Positions 8,240-17,258 of a stretch of DNA of 34,445 nt are shown piece after piece (within the stretch, counting starts at the first letter, position 1; each line of letters opens with the position of its first letter). Source of the DNA: Oscillospiraceae bacterium (lineage in GTDB: Bacteria > Bacillota_A > Clostridia > Oscillospirales > Oscillospiraceae). The notes below the pieces were generated by a model. It saw only the letters and a list, made by a program, of their open reading frames with translations, was not told the DNA's origin and did not search any database. The DNA is taken from contig CADBKB010000002.1 in the NCBI GenBank assembly GCA_902795095.1, positions 1 to 34,445 on the forward strand, written 5' to 3'. Position numbers and translations under genes: made by a program.

Positions 8240-10440
8240 GGCAGCTCCTCCAGCCGCAGCTTCAGGCCGCTGTAGCGGCGGGTTTTACGATCGTTCTGGG
8301 TCATGGCGGCGATGACCTCCTCACTGCCGACGATGATCAGCAGCTCCCTGGCCCGGGTGATGGCCGTGTAGAGGATGCTGCGGGTCAGCAGATAGGGCGA
8401 GGCCTGGGCCGCGCACAGGATCACCGCCCGGTACTCGCTGCCCTGGCTCTTGTGCACCGTCATGGCGTAGGCGCACTCCAGCTCGCCCAGCATATCGAAG
8501 TCGTAGACGGCCTCCCGGTCGTCGAATACCACGGTCATTTGCTCCAGGCCGTGGTCGATGGACGCTACGGTGCCGATATCGCCGTTGAATACTCCGGCGC
8601 CCGTCTCGGTACCGTCGGTCCGTTTCCATATTATATCATAGTTATTGCGAATTTGCATCACTCGATCACCCTCGCGGAAGCAAAAATCGCCATATTTTTT
8701 TTCCTTTTTACCCGGTGCCTGGGGGTTGAGCGCCGCCTGCAGGCAGGCATTGAGGCTGCGGGTGCCGGCGATCCCCTTCCGGGTGGGTGAAAGCACCTGG
8801 ATATCGCCGGCGGCGATGCCCATATTTTGCGGCAGCCGACGGGCACACAGCTCGCAGACGGTCTGGACCAGGCTCTGGCCGTTCATCCTGCGGATGAAGA
8901 AGAAGTCCCGATCCCGGACGCCAAGCTGCGGCAGCTCGCCGCGGTTGACCGCGTGGGCGTTCATGACGATGAGGCTCTCCCGGGCCTGGCGGAAGACCTC
9001 CGTCAGCCGCACCGTCTCCACGGCGCCGCTGCGGATCAGGTCGGAGAACACGTTGCCCGCCCCCACAGAGGGGAGCTGGTCCGGGTCGCCCACCAGGATC
9101 AGTGTACATTCCTCCGGCAGAGCGCACAGAAGGCTCTGCATCAGCAGAAGATCCACCATGGAGGTCTCGTCCACGATCAGCGCGTCGCACTCCAGCGGGT
9201 CGGTTTCATCGTGGGTGAAGGCCATGAGGCCGGTCTCCGGCTGGATCTGGGCCTCCAGAAGGCGGTGGATCGTGGCGGCGGGCCGGCCGGTGAGCTCGCT
9301 GATGCGCTTCGCCGCCCGCCCGGTGGGGGCGGTGAGCAGGGTTTTCTTTCCCAGCTCGTCAAACAGAGCCAGGATGCCCGCCAGGGTGGTGGTCTTGCCG
9401 GTGCCGGGGCCGCCGGTCAACAGCAGGATCTGATGGGTGGCAGCCGCGGCGATGGCTTCTCGCTGCTGGGCGGCATAGCGGATGCCGCGGCTGCGCTCCA
9501 CTGCGGCGATGGTTTTCTCCAGACGCCGGTCCGGGCGCGGACGGCGGTCGGCCATGGCGCGCAGGCGCCGGGCCACCTCGGTCTCCGCCTCGTAGTATTC
9601 CGGCAGATAGCAGACGTCCAGACGTCCCAGGGCGGTGCGCACCAGGCGCCCGGACCCGTGCAGACGGTCGATCGCCGCGGCGACGTCGCTCTCCCCCACC
9701 CCCAGCATCTGGGCGGTGGCGATGATGAGCTTGTCCGCGGGCAGGAAGACATGGCCGTTGCCAAGATTGTGACTGAGCTCAAACAGGGTCCCTGCCTCCA
9801 CGCGGCGGCTGTCGTCCGCCTCGACGCCCAGCTCCAGCGCAAAGGCGTCGGTCTCGGCAAAGCTCGCGCCGAATCGGGACTCCGTCAGAAGATAGGGATC
9901 GGATACGATCTCATCCACGGCATACTCGCCGAAGACGCGATACAGCCGCATGGCCAGCTGGGAGCGCAGGCCGTGGGTCGTCAGGAACTCGATGAGCCGA
10001 CGTACCCCCGCCTGTTTGACGAAGGATTCGCTCATTTCCTGCGCCTTCTTCGGCGAGATCCCGGAGATCTCCGTCAGCCGCTCCGGCTGATGCTCCAGGA
10101 TCTCCAGGGACTGCTCGCCGAAGCGCTCGACGATTTTCGCCGCCGTTCTGGGGCCGATGCCCTTCACCGCCCGGGAGGACAGGTAGGCCAGGATCTGCTG
10201 GGCAGTCTCTGGCATGAGCCGCTCCAGGAACTCCGCGCTGAACTGGCGGCCGTACTGGGCATGGGACTGCCATTTGCCGGAGATCAGCAGGCGTTCGCCG
10301 GCGCGCACCAGGGGGATGACGCCCACCACGGTGACCACGCCGCTCTCCTCGCTGTCCAGCTTCAGCACTGTATAACCGTTCTCGGTATTTTGAAACACAA
10401 TGGCGCAAACAGTGCCCTGCAGCAGCTCCAGCTCCTCCAT
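8236..10440 (-). CDS. recD2: RecD2-type ATP-dependent 5'-3' DNA helicase
   Basis: A 734-residue SF1B helicase. The N-terminal region (about 1-80) is OB-like, followed by helix-hairpin-helix motifs ('AVKGIGPRTAAKIVE' and 'LTEISGISPKKAQEM'), which separate RecD2 from RecD of RecBCD. Walker A 'GGPGTGKTTT' is at about residue 341, Walker B 'ALIVDETSMVD' follows, then 'LVGDPDQLPSVGAGN' and the motif VI region 'TVHKSQGSEY' and 'YTAITRARELL'. Length is normal for the family. The ATG at 10440 follows AGAGGAG and is 2 bp from the stop of the preceding small gene; an upstream extension in frame would run through that gene and was rejected. Confidence 0.93.
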   Translation of the reverse strand: MEELELLQGTVCAIVFQNTENGYTVLKLDSEESGVVTVVGVIPLVRAGERLLISGKWQSHAQYGRQFSAEFLERLMPETAQQILAYLSSRAVKGIGPRTAAKIVERFGEQSLEILEHQPERLTEISGISPKKAQEMSESFVKQAGVRRLIEFLTTHGLRSQLAMRLYRVFGEYAVDEIVSDPYLLTESRFGASFAETDAFALELGVEADDSRRVEAGTLFELSHNLGNGHVFLPADKLIIATAQMLGVGESDVAAAIDRLHGSGRLVRTALGRLDVCYLPEYYEAETEVARRLRAMADRRPRPDRRLEKTIAAVERSRGIRYAAQQREAIAAAATHQILLLTGGPGTGKTTTLAGILALFDELGKKTLLTAPTGRAAKRISELTGRPAATIHRLLEAQIQPETGLMAFTHDETDPLECDALIVDETSMVDLLLMQSLLCALPEECTLILVGDPDQLPSVGAGNVFSDLIRSGAVETVRLTEVFRQARESLIVMNAHAVNRGELPQLGVRDRDFFFIRRMNGQSLVQTVCELCARRLPQNMGIAAGDIQVLSPTRKGIAGTRSLNACLQAALNPQAPGKKEKKYGDFCFREGDRVMQIRNNYDIIWKRTDGTETGAGVFNGDIGTVASIDHGLEQMTVVFDDREAVYDFDMLGELECAYAMTVHKSQGSEYRAVILCAAQASPYLLTRSILYTAITRARELLIIVGSEEVIAAMTQNDRKTRRYSGLKLRLEELP

Positions 10441-10442
10441 GG

Positions 10443-10736
10443 TTACTCCTCTTTCTCTATGACCTTGATATCGCCCCGCCGGGCCAGGATCTGCGCGGCG
10501 CGGCGGGTATGCTCTGACGCCGCCCCCAGCTCCAGGATCAGATCGCCCCGGACCAGGCCATGCCTTCTCAGAAACCGGAAGCCCCGCACACAGGCCTCCA
10601 GCTTCGGCTCGGTTGCGTCGTTCAGGGAAAAGACGCATCGCACATCCTCCGGCAGGGGCATGAGCAGCGCCGCGCGAACGAACCATTCCGCGGCGAAAAA
10701 CGCGATGACCGTCAGCACGGCCAGCAGGACCGCCAT
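10443..10736 (-). CDS. Small single-pass membrane protein upstream of recD2
   Basis: A 97-residue protein with one N-terminal hydrophobic segment (about residues 2-25) and a soluble, mixed-charge cytoplasmic or external tail ending in Lys and Glu. GGAGG precedes the ATG, and the stop is 2 bp from the recD2 start, so co-translation is likely. The sequence resembles uncharacterised short proteins found beside recD2 in Clostridia but I cannot name a family. It lies 103 bp after tuf, downstream of that gene's terminator. Function unknown. Confidence 0.72.
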   Translation of the reverse strand: MAVLLAVLTVIAFFAAEWFVRAALLMPLPEDVRCVFSLNDATEPKLEACVRGFRFLRRHGLVRGDLILELGAASEHTRRAAQILARRGDIKVIEKEE

Positions 10737-10786
10737 GGGACCACCTCCGGCCCATTGTATGCCGCAGCCGCTCAAAATGACAACCG

Positions 10787-10817
10787 AAGGGGCTGCTCCG
10801 GAATGGGGCAGCCCCTT
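10787..10817 (-). terminator. Terminator after tuf
   Basis: A perfect 10-bp stem AAGGGGCTGC / GCAGCCCCTT, extendable to 13 pairs with a 5-nt loop, lies 23 bp past the tuf stop. The minus-strand side is followed by CGGTTGTCATTTTG, a moderate U-rich tail. It should end the str operon, with some read-through possible into the recD2 operon. Confidence 0.8.
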
Positions 10818-10839
10818 GATGGTGTGGATTATTGGAGGA

Positions 10840-12084
<1,245 letters not shown>

Positions 12085-12149
12085 TAGATTTTCCTCCTGT
12101 AGCAATTATAAATAAGTTAAAATAGATCACAAAAAACGTGCTTGCTATC

Positions 12150-12178
12150 ACTATACAACAAAACCTGCGGAAACACAA
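12150..12178 (-). promoter_or_regulatory. Candidate internal promoter for tuf
   Basis: Minus-strand TTGTGT, 17-bp spacer, TATAGT, located 66 bp upstream of tuf in the 102-bp fusA-tuf gap. A separate tuf promoter is common because EF-Tu is needed in excess over EF-G. The -35 is weak. Confidence 0.5.
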
Positions 12179-12186
12179 GTAAAAAA

Positions 12187-14268
12187 TTACATATGATAGC
12201 CTCTTTTGGAAACAATTTCGTCCTGAAGGCCCTTCGGCAGTTCAATGTAGTGGCTGGGCTCCATCGCGTACTGGCCTCGGCCCTGGGTCTTGGAGCGCAG
12301 GTCCGTGGCGTAGCCGAACATTTCGCTCAGGGGCACATTGGCATCGATCTGGGACGAGCCGAGCCGCGGGATCATGCCGAGCACGCTGCCGCGGCGGGCG
12401 GAAATGTCGCCGATGACGTCGCCGGTGTATTCCTCCGGGACAATGACCGACACCTTCATGATGGGCTCCAGGATGACCGGCTGCGCCTTCTTGCAGGCGT
12501 CGCGGAAGGCCATGGAGCCGGCGATCTTGAAGGCCAGCTCCGAGGAGTCGACCTCATGGGCCGAGCCGTCGTACAGCGTGGCCTTGATATCCACCACGGG
12601 GTAGCCCGCGAGGATACCGGACTGCATCGCGCCCTGGATGCCGGCGTTGACCGCCGGAATAAACTCCTTGGGCACCGCGCCGCCCACCACCTTGTCGATG
12701 AACTCGTAGCCCTTGCCGGACTCGTTGGGCTCGACGATGAGCTTGACGTGGGCATACTGGCCCTTGCCGCCGGTCTGGCGGACATAGCGGGTCTCCACGT
12801 CGGCGCTCTGCCGGATGGTCTCCTTGTAGGCGACCTGGGGCACGCCCACATTGGCCTCGACCTTGAACTCCCGCAGCAGGCGGTCCACGATGATCTCCAG
12901 GTGGAGCTCGCCCATGCCGGCGATGATGGTCTGGCCGGTTTCGGTATCGGTGTAGTATTTAAAGGTGGGGTCCTCTTCCGCCAGCTTCGACAGGGCAATG
13001 CCCATCTTCTCCTGACCGGCCTTGGTCTTGGGCTCGATGGCAATGCGGATGACGGGCTCGGGGAATTCCATGGACTCCAGAATGATGGGGTGCTTCTCGT
13101 CGCAGAACGTATCGCCCGTGGTGGTGTTGCGCACACCGACGACGGCGGCGATATCACCGGAATAGACCTTGTCGACCTCTTCGCGGTGATTGGCATGCAT
13201 CAGCATGATCTTGCCCATACGCTCACGCTTGTCCTTCGTGGAATTGAGCACGGTCTTGCCCTTTTCCACGGTGCCGGAATAGACCCGGAAGAAGCAGAGC
13301 TTGCCGACAAAGGGATCCGTGGCGATCTTGAACGCCAGCGCCGAGAAGGGCGCGTCGTCCGACGCGGGACGGAACTCTTCCTTGTCTGTTTTGGGGTTGA
13401 CGCCGGTGATGCCCTTCTTGTCCAGGGGCGAGGGCATGTAGGCCACGATGGCGTCGAGCAGCTCCTGCACGCCCTTGTTGCGGTAGGAGGTGCCGCAGGT
13501 GACAGGCACCATGCGCACGCCGATGGTGGCCTTGCGGATGGCCGCGCGGATCATATCCTCGGGCACGTCCTCTCCTTCCAGGAACAGCTCCATGATCCCG
13601 TCGTCCTCGTCGGACACAGCCTCGATGAGCTTTTCCCGGTACTCCTGCGCAAGGTCCTGCATGTCTTCGGGAATGGGCTCCTCGCGGAAGTCCTTTCCCA
13701 GCTCGTCGTAGAAGACATATGCCTTCATCTTGACGAGATCAATGACGCCCTTGAACTCGGCTTCGGCGCCGATGGGCAGCTGGATCGGTACAGCGTTGCA
13801 TCTCAGCCGGTCGCGCATCATTTTGAGAACGTTGAAATAATCCGCGCCCATGATATCCATCTTGTTGACGTATACCATCCGGGGTACATTGTATTTATCG
13901 GCCTGGCGCCAGACGGTCTCGGTCTGGGGCTCAACGCCGCCCTTGGCGCACAGCACCGTGACGGAGCCGTCGAGCACGCGCAGGCTGCGCTCCACCTCTA
14001 CGGTGAAATCCACATGGCCCGGGGTGTCGATGATATTGATGCGGCAGCCGTTCCAGAAGCACGTGGTGGCGGCAGACGTGATGGTGATGCCGCGCTCCTG
14101 CTCCTGGGCCATCCAGTCCATGGTCGCGCTGCCCTCATGGGTCTCACCCAGCTTGTAGGTGCGGCCGGTATAGAACAGGATGCGCTCCGTGGTCGTGGTC
14201 TTGCCTGCATCGATATGCGCCATGATACCGATATTTCGGGTATTCTCAAGTGCGTATTCTCTCGGCAT
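12187..14268 (-). CDS. fusA: Elongation factor G
   Basis: Ribosomal translocase GTPase of 693 residues, normal for the family. G1 is '[12 protein letters not shown]' (residues 17-28), G2 'RGITITSAA', G3 'DTPGHVDF', G4 'NKMD'. The C-terminal domain IV/V region includes '[29 protein letters not shown]', in line with ordinary EF-G rather than EF-G2 or TetM-type ribosome protection proteins. ACGGAGGCGG lies before the ATG. It is 15 bp downstream of rpsG in the str operon. Confidence 0.97.
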   Translation of the reverse strand: MPREYALENTRNIGIMAHIDAGKTTTTERILFYTGRTYKLGETHEGSATMDWMAQEQERGITITSAATTCFWNGCRINIIDTPGHVDFTVEVERSLRVLDGSVTVLCAKGGVEPQTETVWRQADKYNVPRMVYVNKMDIMGADYFNVLKMMRDRLRCNAVPIQLPIGAEAEFKGVIDLVKMKAYVFYDELGKDFREEPIPEDMQDLAQEYREKLIEAVSDEDDGIMELFLEGEDVPEDMIRAAIRKATIGVRMVPVTCGTSYRNKGVQELLDAIVAYMPSPLDKKGITGVNPKTDKEEFRPASDDAPFSALAFKIATDPFVGKLCFFRVYSGTVEKGKTVLNSTKDKRERMGKIMLMHANHREEVDKVYSGDIAAVVGVRNTTTGDTFCDEKHPIILESMEFPEPVIRIAIEPKTKAGQEKMGIALSKLAEEDPTFKYYTDTETGQTIIAGMGELHLEIIVDRLLREFKVEANVGVPQVAYKETIRQSADVETRYVRQTGGKGQYAHVKLIVEPNESGKGYEFIDKVVGGAVPKEFIPAVNAGIQGAMQSGILAGYPVVDIKATLYDGSAHEVDSSELAFKIAGSMAFRDACKKAQPVILEPIMKVSVIVPEEYTGDVIGDISARRGSVLGMIPRLGSSQIDANVPLSEMFGYATDLRSKTQGRGQYAMEPSHYIELPKGLQDEIVSKRGYHM

Positions 14269-14283
14269 GAAATTCCGCCTCCG

Positions 14284-14754
14284 TTACCAGCGGAAGTGTG
14301 CAAACGCCTTGTTGGCTTCCGCCATCTTATGGGTGTCTTCGCGCTTCTTCACGGACGCGCCGGCATTGTTGCAGGCGTCCATGATCTCGCCGGCGAGACG
14401 CTCCTTCATGGTCTTTTCGCCGCGCTTGCGGGAATAGGCCGTGAGCCAACGCAGGCCGAGGGTCTGACGGCGATCGGGCCGGACCTCGATGGGGACCTGA
14501 TAGTTGGCGCCGCCGACACGGCGGGTCTTGACCTCCAGGGCGGGCATGATGTTTTCCATCGCCTGCTGGAAGGCCTCAAGGCCGTTCTTGCCGGTCTTCT
14601 GCTCAACGATATCGAAAGCGCCGTAGACGACCTTCTGCGCTACGCCCTTTTTGCCGTCGAGCATGATGCTGTTGACGAGCTTCGTTACCAGAACCGAATT
14701 GTAAATCGGATCGGGCAATACTTCTCTCTTGGGAACATTACCTCTTCTGGGCAC
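14284..14754 (-). CDS. rpsG: 30S ribosomal protein S7
   Basis: Primary 16S rRNA binding protein of the small-subunit head; 156 residues, the normal length. The sequence carries the family core '[25 protein letters not shown]' in two parts around residues 80-105 and ends 'KAFAHFRW'. The start is GTG at 14754, giving the expected N-terminus (M)PRRG, with AAGGAGGG 8 bp before it. An ATG six codons earlier would lie upstream of that Shine-Dalgarno sequence and is not used. It lies between rpsL and fusA as in other str operons. Confidence 0.97.
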   Translation of the reverse strand: MPRRGNVPKREVLPDPIYNSVLVTKLVNSIMLDGKKGVAQKVVYGAFDIVEQKTGKNGLEAFQQAMENIMPALEVKTRRVGGANYQVPIEVRPDRRQTLGLRWLTAYSRKRGEKTMKERLAGEIMDACNNAGASVKKREDTHKMAEANKAFAHFRW

Positions 14755-14832
14755 TTCGCTTCCCTCCTTCATAGAATGATTTCATAGGTACTTCAAAGGG
14801 ACAAAGCCCTTCGTTGGTGCCTGCCAAGAGGT

Positions 14833-14862
14833 TTTATACATATATATAAAAACGCTTGGCAA
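14833..14862 (-). promoter_or_regulatory. Candidate internal promoter upstream of rpsG, next to a hairpin
   Basis: Minus-strand TTGCCA, 18-bp spacer, TATAAA with TG immediately before it, in the 156-bp rpsL-rpsG gap. The -35 overlaps a perfect 7-bp hairpin (GCAAGGC / GCCTTGC, 14859-14875). On the minus strand the hairpin is followed a few bases later by TTTTTATATATA, so the same segment might act as an attenuator of rpsL read-through. Confidence 0.45.
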
Positions 14863-14910
14863 GGCGTTGCCTTGCAATAAGGCGTGGGTAGTGCAATTTT
14901 GAAGCGGTTT

Positions 14911-15333
14911 TTACTTCTTCTTGGACTTGGGCTTCTTGGCGCCGTACTTGGAGCGCGCCTGCATGCGGCCCTGCACACCCTGGGTATCGAGCGTACCGCG
15001 GATGATGTGGTAACGCACGCCGGGCAGGTCCTTGACACGGCCGCCGCGGATCAGCACGACGGAGTGCTCCTGCAGGTTGTGGCCGACGCCGGGGATATAG
15101 GCGGAGACCTCGTATCCGTTGGTGAGGCGCACACGGGCGATCTTTCTCAGAGCGGAGTTCGGCTTCTTCGGGGTCGTGGTTCTGACCGCGGTGCAGACGC
15201 CTCTCTTCTGCGGGGAGGACAGGTCGGTGGACTTGTTCTTCAGGGTGTTGAGGCCCTTCTGCAGAGCGGGAGCGGTGGACTTGAAGGTGGCCTGCTCTCT
15301 GCCCTTTCTGACCAGCTGGTTAAAAGTAGGCAT
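14911..15333 (-). CDS. rpsL: 30S ribosomal protein S12
   Basis: Decoding-centre protein of 140 residues, with the roughly 14-residue N-terminal extension usual in Gram-positives. The decoding loop '[13 protein letters not shown]' has the wild-type lysine pair at residues 56-57, and '[13 protein letters not shown]' keeps Lys101; these are the positions altered in streptomycin-resistant mutants, so no such change is present. AAAGGAG precedes the ATG. Second gene of the str operon. Confidence 0.97.
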   Translation of the reverse strand: MPTFNQLVRKGREQATFKSTAPALQKGLNTLKNKSTDLSSPQKRGVCTAVRTTTPKKPNSALRKIARVRLTNGYEVSAYIPGVGHNLQEHSVVLIRGGRVKDLPGVRYHIIRGTLDTQGVQGRMQARSKYGAKKPKSKKK

Positions 15334-15383
15334 AGGTTTCTCCTTTCTTAAGATTTTTGCTGTTTCCAGCGAATATATTGTCC

Positions 15384-15405
15384 CGGAATACGGAAAAGTA
15401 TTCCG
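15384..15405 (-). other. Hairpin between the L7Ae gene and rpsL
   Basis: Perfect 8-bp inverted repeat CGGAATAC / GTATTCCG with a 6-nt loop in the 88-bp gap. It lacks a T-tract on the minus strand, so it is unlikely to terminate; it could be an mRNA processing or protein-binding site. Role not known. Confidence 0.45.
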
Positions 15406-15421
15406 TTTGGACCAAAATATG

Positions 15422-15664
15422 TTACCGGAGGATCCCTGCGGCGGCAGCGCCGATGTCGATGCCGGCGGCCTTGCCCAGCTCCTTCATGGAGCCAACGCGC
15501 TCGGTTTCCACGCCAAGCTCTCCGCAAAGCTCCGCCAGCGGCTCAGTCAGCCGCGGATCGGCGTCATCGGCCAGGAAAGCCTTGCAAACGCTGCCGGCGC
15601 CCAGCGCACGGCGCAGCTGCTTGATCCCGACAACCTTTCTGGCGCCCTTGAGTTCGTCAAGCAT
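15422..15664 (-). CDS. L7Ae-family ribosomal/RNA-binding protein (YbxF-like)
   Basis: An 80-residue K-turn RNA-binding protein of the L7Ae/L30e family, the small protein that heads the str operon in many Firmicutes. Family features visible are '[27 protein letters not shown]' in two halves around residues 11-37 and the C-terminal '[11 protein letters not shown]'. GGAGGAAC precedes the ATG; upstream in-frame sequence crosses the promoter and is non-coding. In relatives it follows rpoC, which is not present here. Confidence 0.9.
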   Translation of the reverse strand: MLDELKGARKVVGIKQLRRALGAGSVCKAFLADDADPRLTEPLAELCGELGVETERVGSMKELGKAAGIDIGAAAAGILR

Positions 15665-15710
15665 GGATCGTTCCTCCTTCGGCCCGCAATCCGGGCCCAC
15701 ACAAATAGTG

Positions 15711-15739
15711 ATTATAGCAGATTGACCAAGATTAGTCAA
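15711..15739 (-). promoter_or_regulatory. str operon promoter
   Basis: Minus-strand TTGACT, exactly 17 bp, then TATAAT, 47 bp upstream of the L7Ae start codon. This near-consensus sigma-A promoter fits the very high expression of the operon and shows that the operon starts here, not at an upstream rpoBC. Confidence 0.88.
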
Positions 15740-15869
15740 TAAAAATCTACGTTTTGCCGAAAAAACCTTGCCACAGCTTCGTTCTTCGGCCCGGATACGC
15801 AAAAAAGTGATTTTCGCGCAGTCGGAGTTATATTATACGCTGTTTTCACGGATAAATCAACTGTTTTTT

Positions 15870-16049
15870 CTATTTATTGCGGTTCAACGGAGAAAAGTTC
15901 TCTCCCCCCTCCTGCCCATCCGCCTCCACTTCCTGCTGCGCCCGGATCAGCATCTGTCGCACGTCTGCCGCGTCGCTTTGCTCCAGAACTTCAAGCGCAT
16001 CTGTCACACGGTTGAACAGGATCAGATACGGAACTCTGTACTCATCCAT
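15870..16049 (-). CDS. Short 59-residue conserved-type protein
   Basis: Read directly from the minus strand: begins MDEYRVPYLILFNRVTDALE, contains a helical 'DVRQMLIRAQQEVEA' and ends in NRNK. AAAGGAGGG lies 7 bp before the ATG. The opening 'YRVPYLILFN..TDAL' matches the look of short uncharacterised proteins common in gut Clostridia genomes, often near regulators. It is divergent from the XRE regulator at 16156, with a perfect palindrome directly upstream of its ribosome binding site. Function unknown; good start signal and coherent helical composition make it a real gene. Confidence 0.75.
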   Translation of the reverse strand: MDEYRVPYLILFNRVTDALEVLEQSDAADVRQMLIRAQQEVEADGQEGGENFSPLNRNK

Positions 16050-16062
16050 GAGAATCCCTCCT

Positions 16063-16102
16063 TTAGGCTACACATAGCCTAATAGTGGCACGCATAGCCT
16101 AC
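16063..16102. promoter_or_regulatory. Palindromic operator candidate between the short gene and the XRE regulator
   Basis: A perfect palindrome TTAGGCTA-CACA-TAGCCTAA (16063-16082), with a third half-site, TAGCCTAC, starting at 16095, exactly 20 bp (two helical turns) after the second. This is the arrangement of a dimeric HTH operator, presumably for the adjacent XRE protein. In the minus transcript the palindrome would fold directly against the AGGAGG of the short gene, so an RNA-level effect is also possible. Confidence 0.6.
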
Positions 16103-16155
16103 TTTGTCCAGAAACCTTTTGTATGCTTGAAGCATCAGAATCAGGAGGGATGGAC

Positions 16156-16398
16156 ATGGATATCGCTTCCGCCGTCAGAGATCGGATCCTGCGCCTGTGC
16201 AATGAACGGAACATCACGATCAATAAGCTTTCGTCATTATCGGCATTGCCGCCGTCGAGCATCAAGAATATTCTGTACGGAAAGAGCCGGAATCCCAAGC
16301 TCGCCACGATCAAAATGATCTGCGACGGTATGGATCTCACCCTGGGTGACTTCTTCTCCGCGCCGGAGTTTGATTCGCTGGATCCGCTGGTCAAGTAA
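16156..16398 (+). CDS. XRE-family HTH transcriptional regulator
   Basis: An 80-residue cytosolic DNA-binding protein made almost wholly of a Cro/C1-type helix-turn-helix: 'ITINKLSSLSALPPSSIKNIL' spans the HTH in two parts (about residues 19-40), followed by 'NPKLATIKMICDGMDLTLGDFF', the usual end of these domains. The ATG at 16156 was chosen because AGGAGG is 7 bp before it; an ATG two codons earlier is too close. It probably binds the palindrome upstream and controls itself and the divergent short gene. A terminator follows. Confidence 0.87.
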   Translation: MDIASAVRDRILRLCNERNITINKLSSLSALPPSSIKNILYGKSRNPKLATIKMICDGMDLTLGDFFSAPEFDSLDPLVK

Positions 16399-16407
16399 TA
16401 AAACAAC

Positions 16408-16448
16408 GAAAACGCAGTCTTCGTCGACACGTCGGAGACTGCGTTTTC
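16408..16448. terminator. Terminator after the XRE regulator
   Basis: A perfect 13-bp stem GAAAACGCAGTCT / AGACTGCGTTTTC with a partly self-complementary interior. The T-run is in the stem's 3' arm (TTTT) followed by CCTTGAT. It lies 10 bp after the stop. Confidence 0.75.
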
Positions 16449-16506
16449 CTTGATATCGGAATCTGCATCTTGTATTTCGTATTTATCGTTTATCGTTAAT
16501 TTTTAG

Positions 16507-16535
16507 TTGACAAACATTCGTTCCCGTGCTATCCT
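16507..16535 (+). promoter_or_regulatory. Promoter of the DUF2975 / YozG-like / DUF4173-like operon
   Basis: TTGACA, 17 bp, TATCCT, 31 bp ahead of the start codon. Just upstream (16480-16500) is an AT-rich stretch with TTATCG repeated in tandem, a possible site for the HTH protein encoded in the operon. Confidence 0.82.
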
Positions 16536-16565
16536 AAGACCAACATCGCAGAAAGGGTGATCCCG

Positions 16566-17027
16566 TTGAAGCCGAGATCGACAAAAAAATACACCCTGTG
16601 GTTTTCCCAGGGCTGTCTGATCGTGTTTGCGCTGCTTCTTTTATATCTGGATATCCGCGGATACTGGATCGTCAAGTGGTTCCTGGGCGTATCCCACGGG
16701 CACGGCGGCACGCGCGACTGCATCGCGTTCATGTCCACCATCTACGCCTGCAGCGTCTGCGCCTGGATCGCCGTGGTGGAGCTGTGGCTTCTGCTGCGTC
16801 TGGTGACGAAGGGCGAAGCTTTCTCCCGGGAAAGCGTCCGCTATCTGCGCATCACAAGCTGGTGCTGCTTCGCCGTGGCCGCCATCACCCTGGTCAGCGC
16901 GCTGTACTACCTCCCCATGGCGCTGCTGGCCCTGTGCGCCGGATTCATGGGCGCCATCGTGCGCATCGTGACAAGCGCCTTTGAAAGCGCCCTGCGAATG
17001 CGCGATGAGCTGAATCTCGTCGTGTGA
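16566..17027 (+). CDS. DUF2975-type four-helix membrane protein
   Basis: A 153-residue integral membrane protein with four hydrophobic segments (about residues 13-30, 56-78, 96-112 and 115-132), and the loop 'LRLVTKGEAFSRESVRYLRI' typical of DUF2975 proteins. The start is non-ATG: TTG at 16566 is best spaced from AAAGGG; the in-frame GTG at 16557 lies too close to it. The next gene is a YozG-like HTH protein, the usual partner of DUF2975 in Firmicutes. Function unknown. Confidence 0.8.
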   Translation: MKPRSTKKYTLWFSQGCLIVFALLLLYLDIRGYWIVKWFLGVSHGHGGTRDCIAFMSTIYACSVCAWIAVVELWLLLRLVTKGEAFSRESVRYLRITSWCCFAVAAITLVSALYYLPMALLALCAGFMGAIVRIVTSAFESALRMRDELNLVV

Positions 17028-17036
17028 GGTGCGGCC

Positions 17037-17249
17037 ATGGAGATCATTGTCAATCTGGACGTGATGATGGCGAAGCGCAAGATCGGGCTGAACGAGCTGG
17101 CCGAGCGTGTGGGCATCAGCCCCGTCAACCTTTCCATTTTGAAAAACAATAAGGCCAAGGCCGTCCGGTTCTCCACCCTGATGGCCCTGTGCCGGGAGCT
17201 TTCCTGTCAGCCCGGGGATCTTCTGGAATTCCGGGACGACCCGGAATAG
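17037..17249 (+). CDS. YozG-like small HTH regulator
   Basis: A 70-residue Cro/C1-type helix-turn-helix protein: 'MMAKRKIGLNELAERVGISPVN' spans the HTH in two parts, followed by 'NNKAKAVRFSTLMALCRELSCQPGDLLEF', the hallmark ending of the YozG subgroup. GAGGTG lies before the ATG, which follows the DUF2975 stop by 9 bp. It probably regulates its own operon, whose promoter has nearby TTATCG repeats; this is inference. Confidence 0.9.
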   Translation: MEIIVNLDVMMAKRKIGLNELAERVGISPVNLSILKNNKAKAVRFSTLMALCRELSCQPGDLLEFRDDPE

Positions 17250-17258
17250 GAGGTATCT

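Noticed and set aside
10754..10783. TTGTCA-18-TACAAT promoter for the recD2 operon
   Set aside because: Hexamers are good, but the predicted transcription start would fall inside the ribosome binding site of the first gene, leaving almost no leader. Read-through from tuf or another start is more likely.
12105..12110. Perfect TATAAT close to tuf
   Set aside because: Transcription from it would begin at the Shine-Dalgarno sequence, so it is unlikely to be the working -10; the site at 12150-12155 is better placed.
12142..14787. 881-codon open frame opposite fusA and rpsG
   Set aside because: Antisense to highly conserved genes and made of Gly, His, Asp, Val repeats without domain motifs.
15768..16082. 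104-codon plus-strand frame between the L7Ae gene and the XRE gene
   Set aside because: No ribosome binding site, unusual composition, and the opposite strand holds a short gene with a strong AGGAGG.
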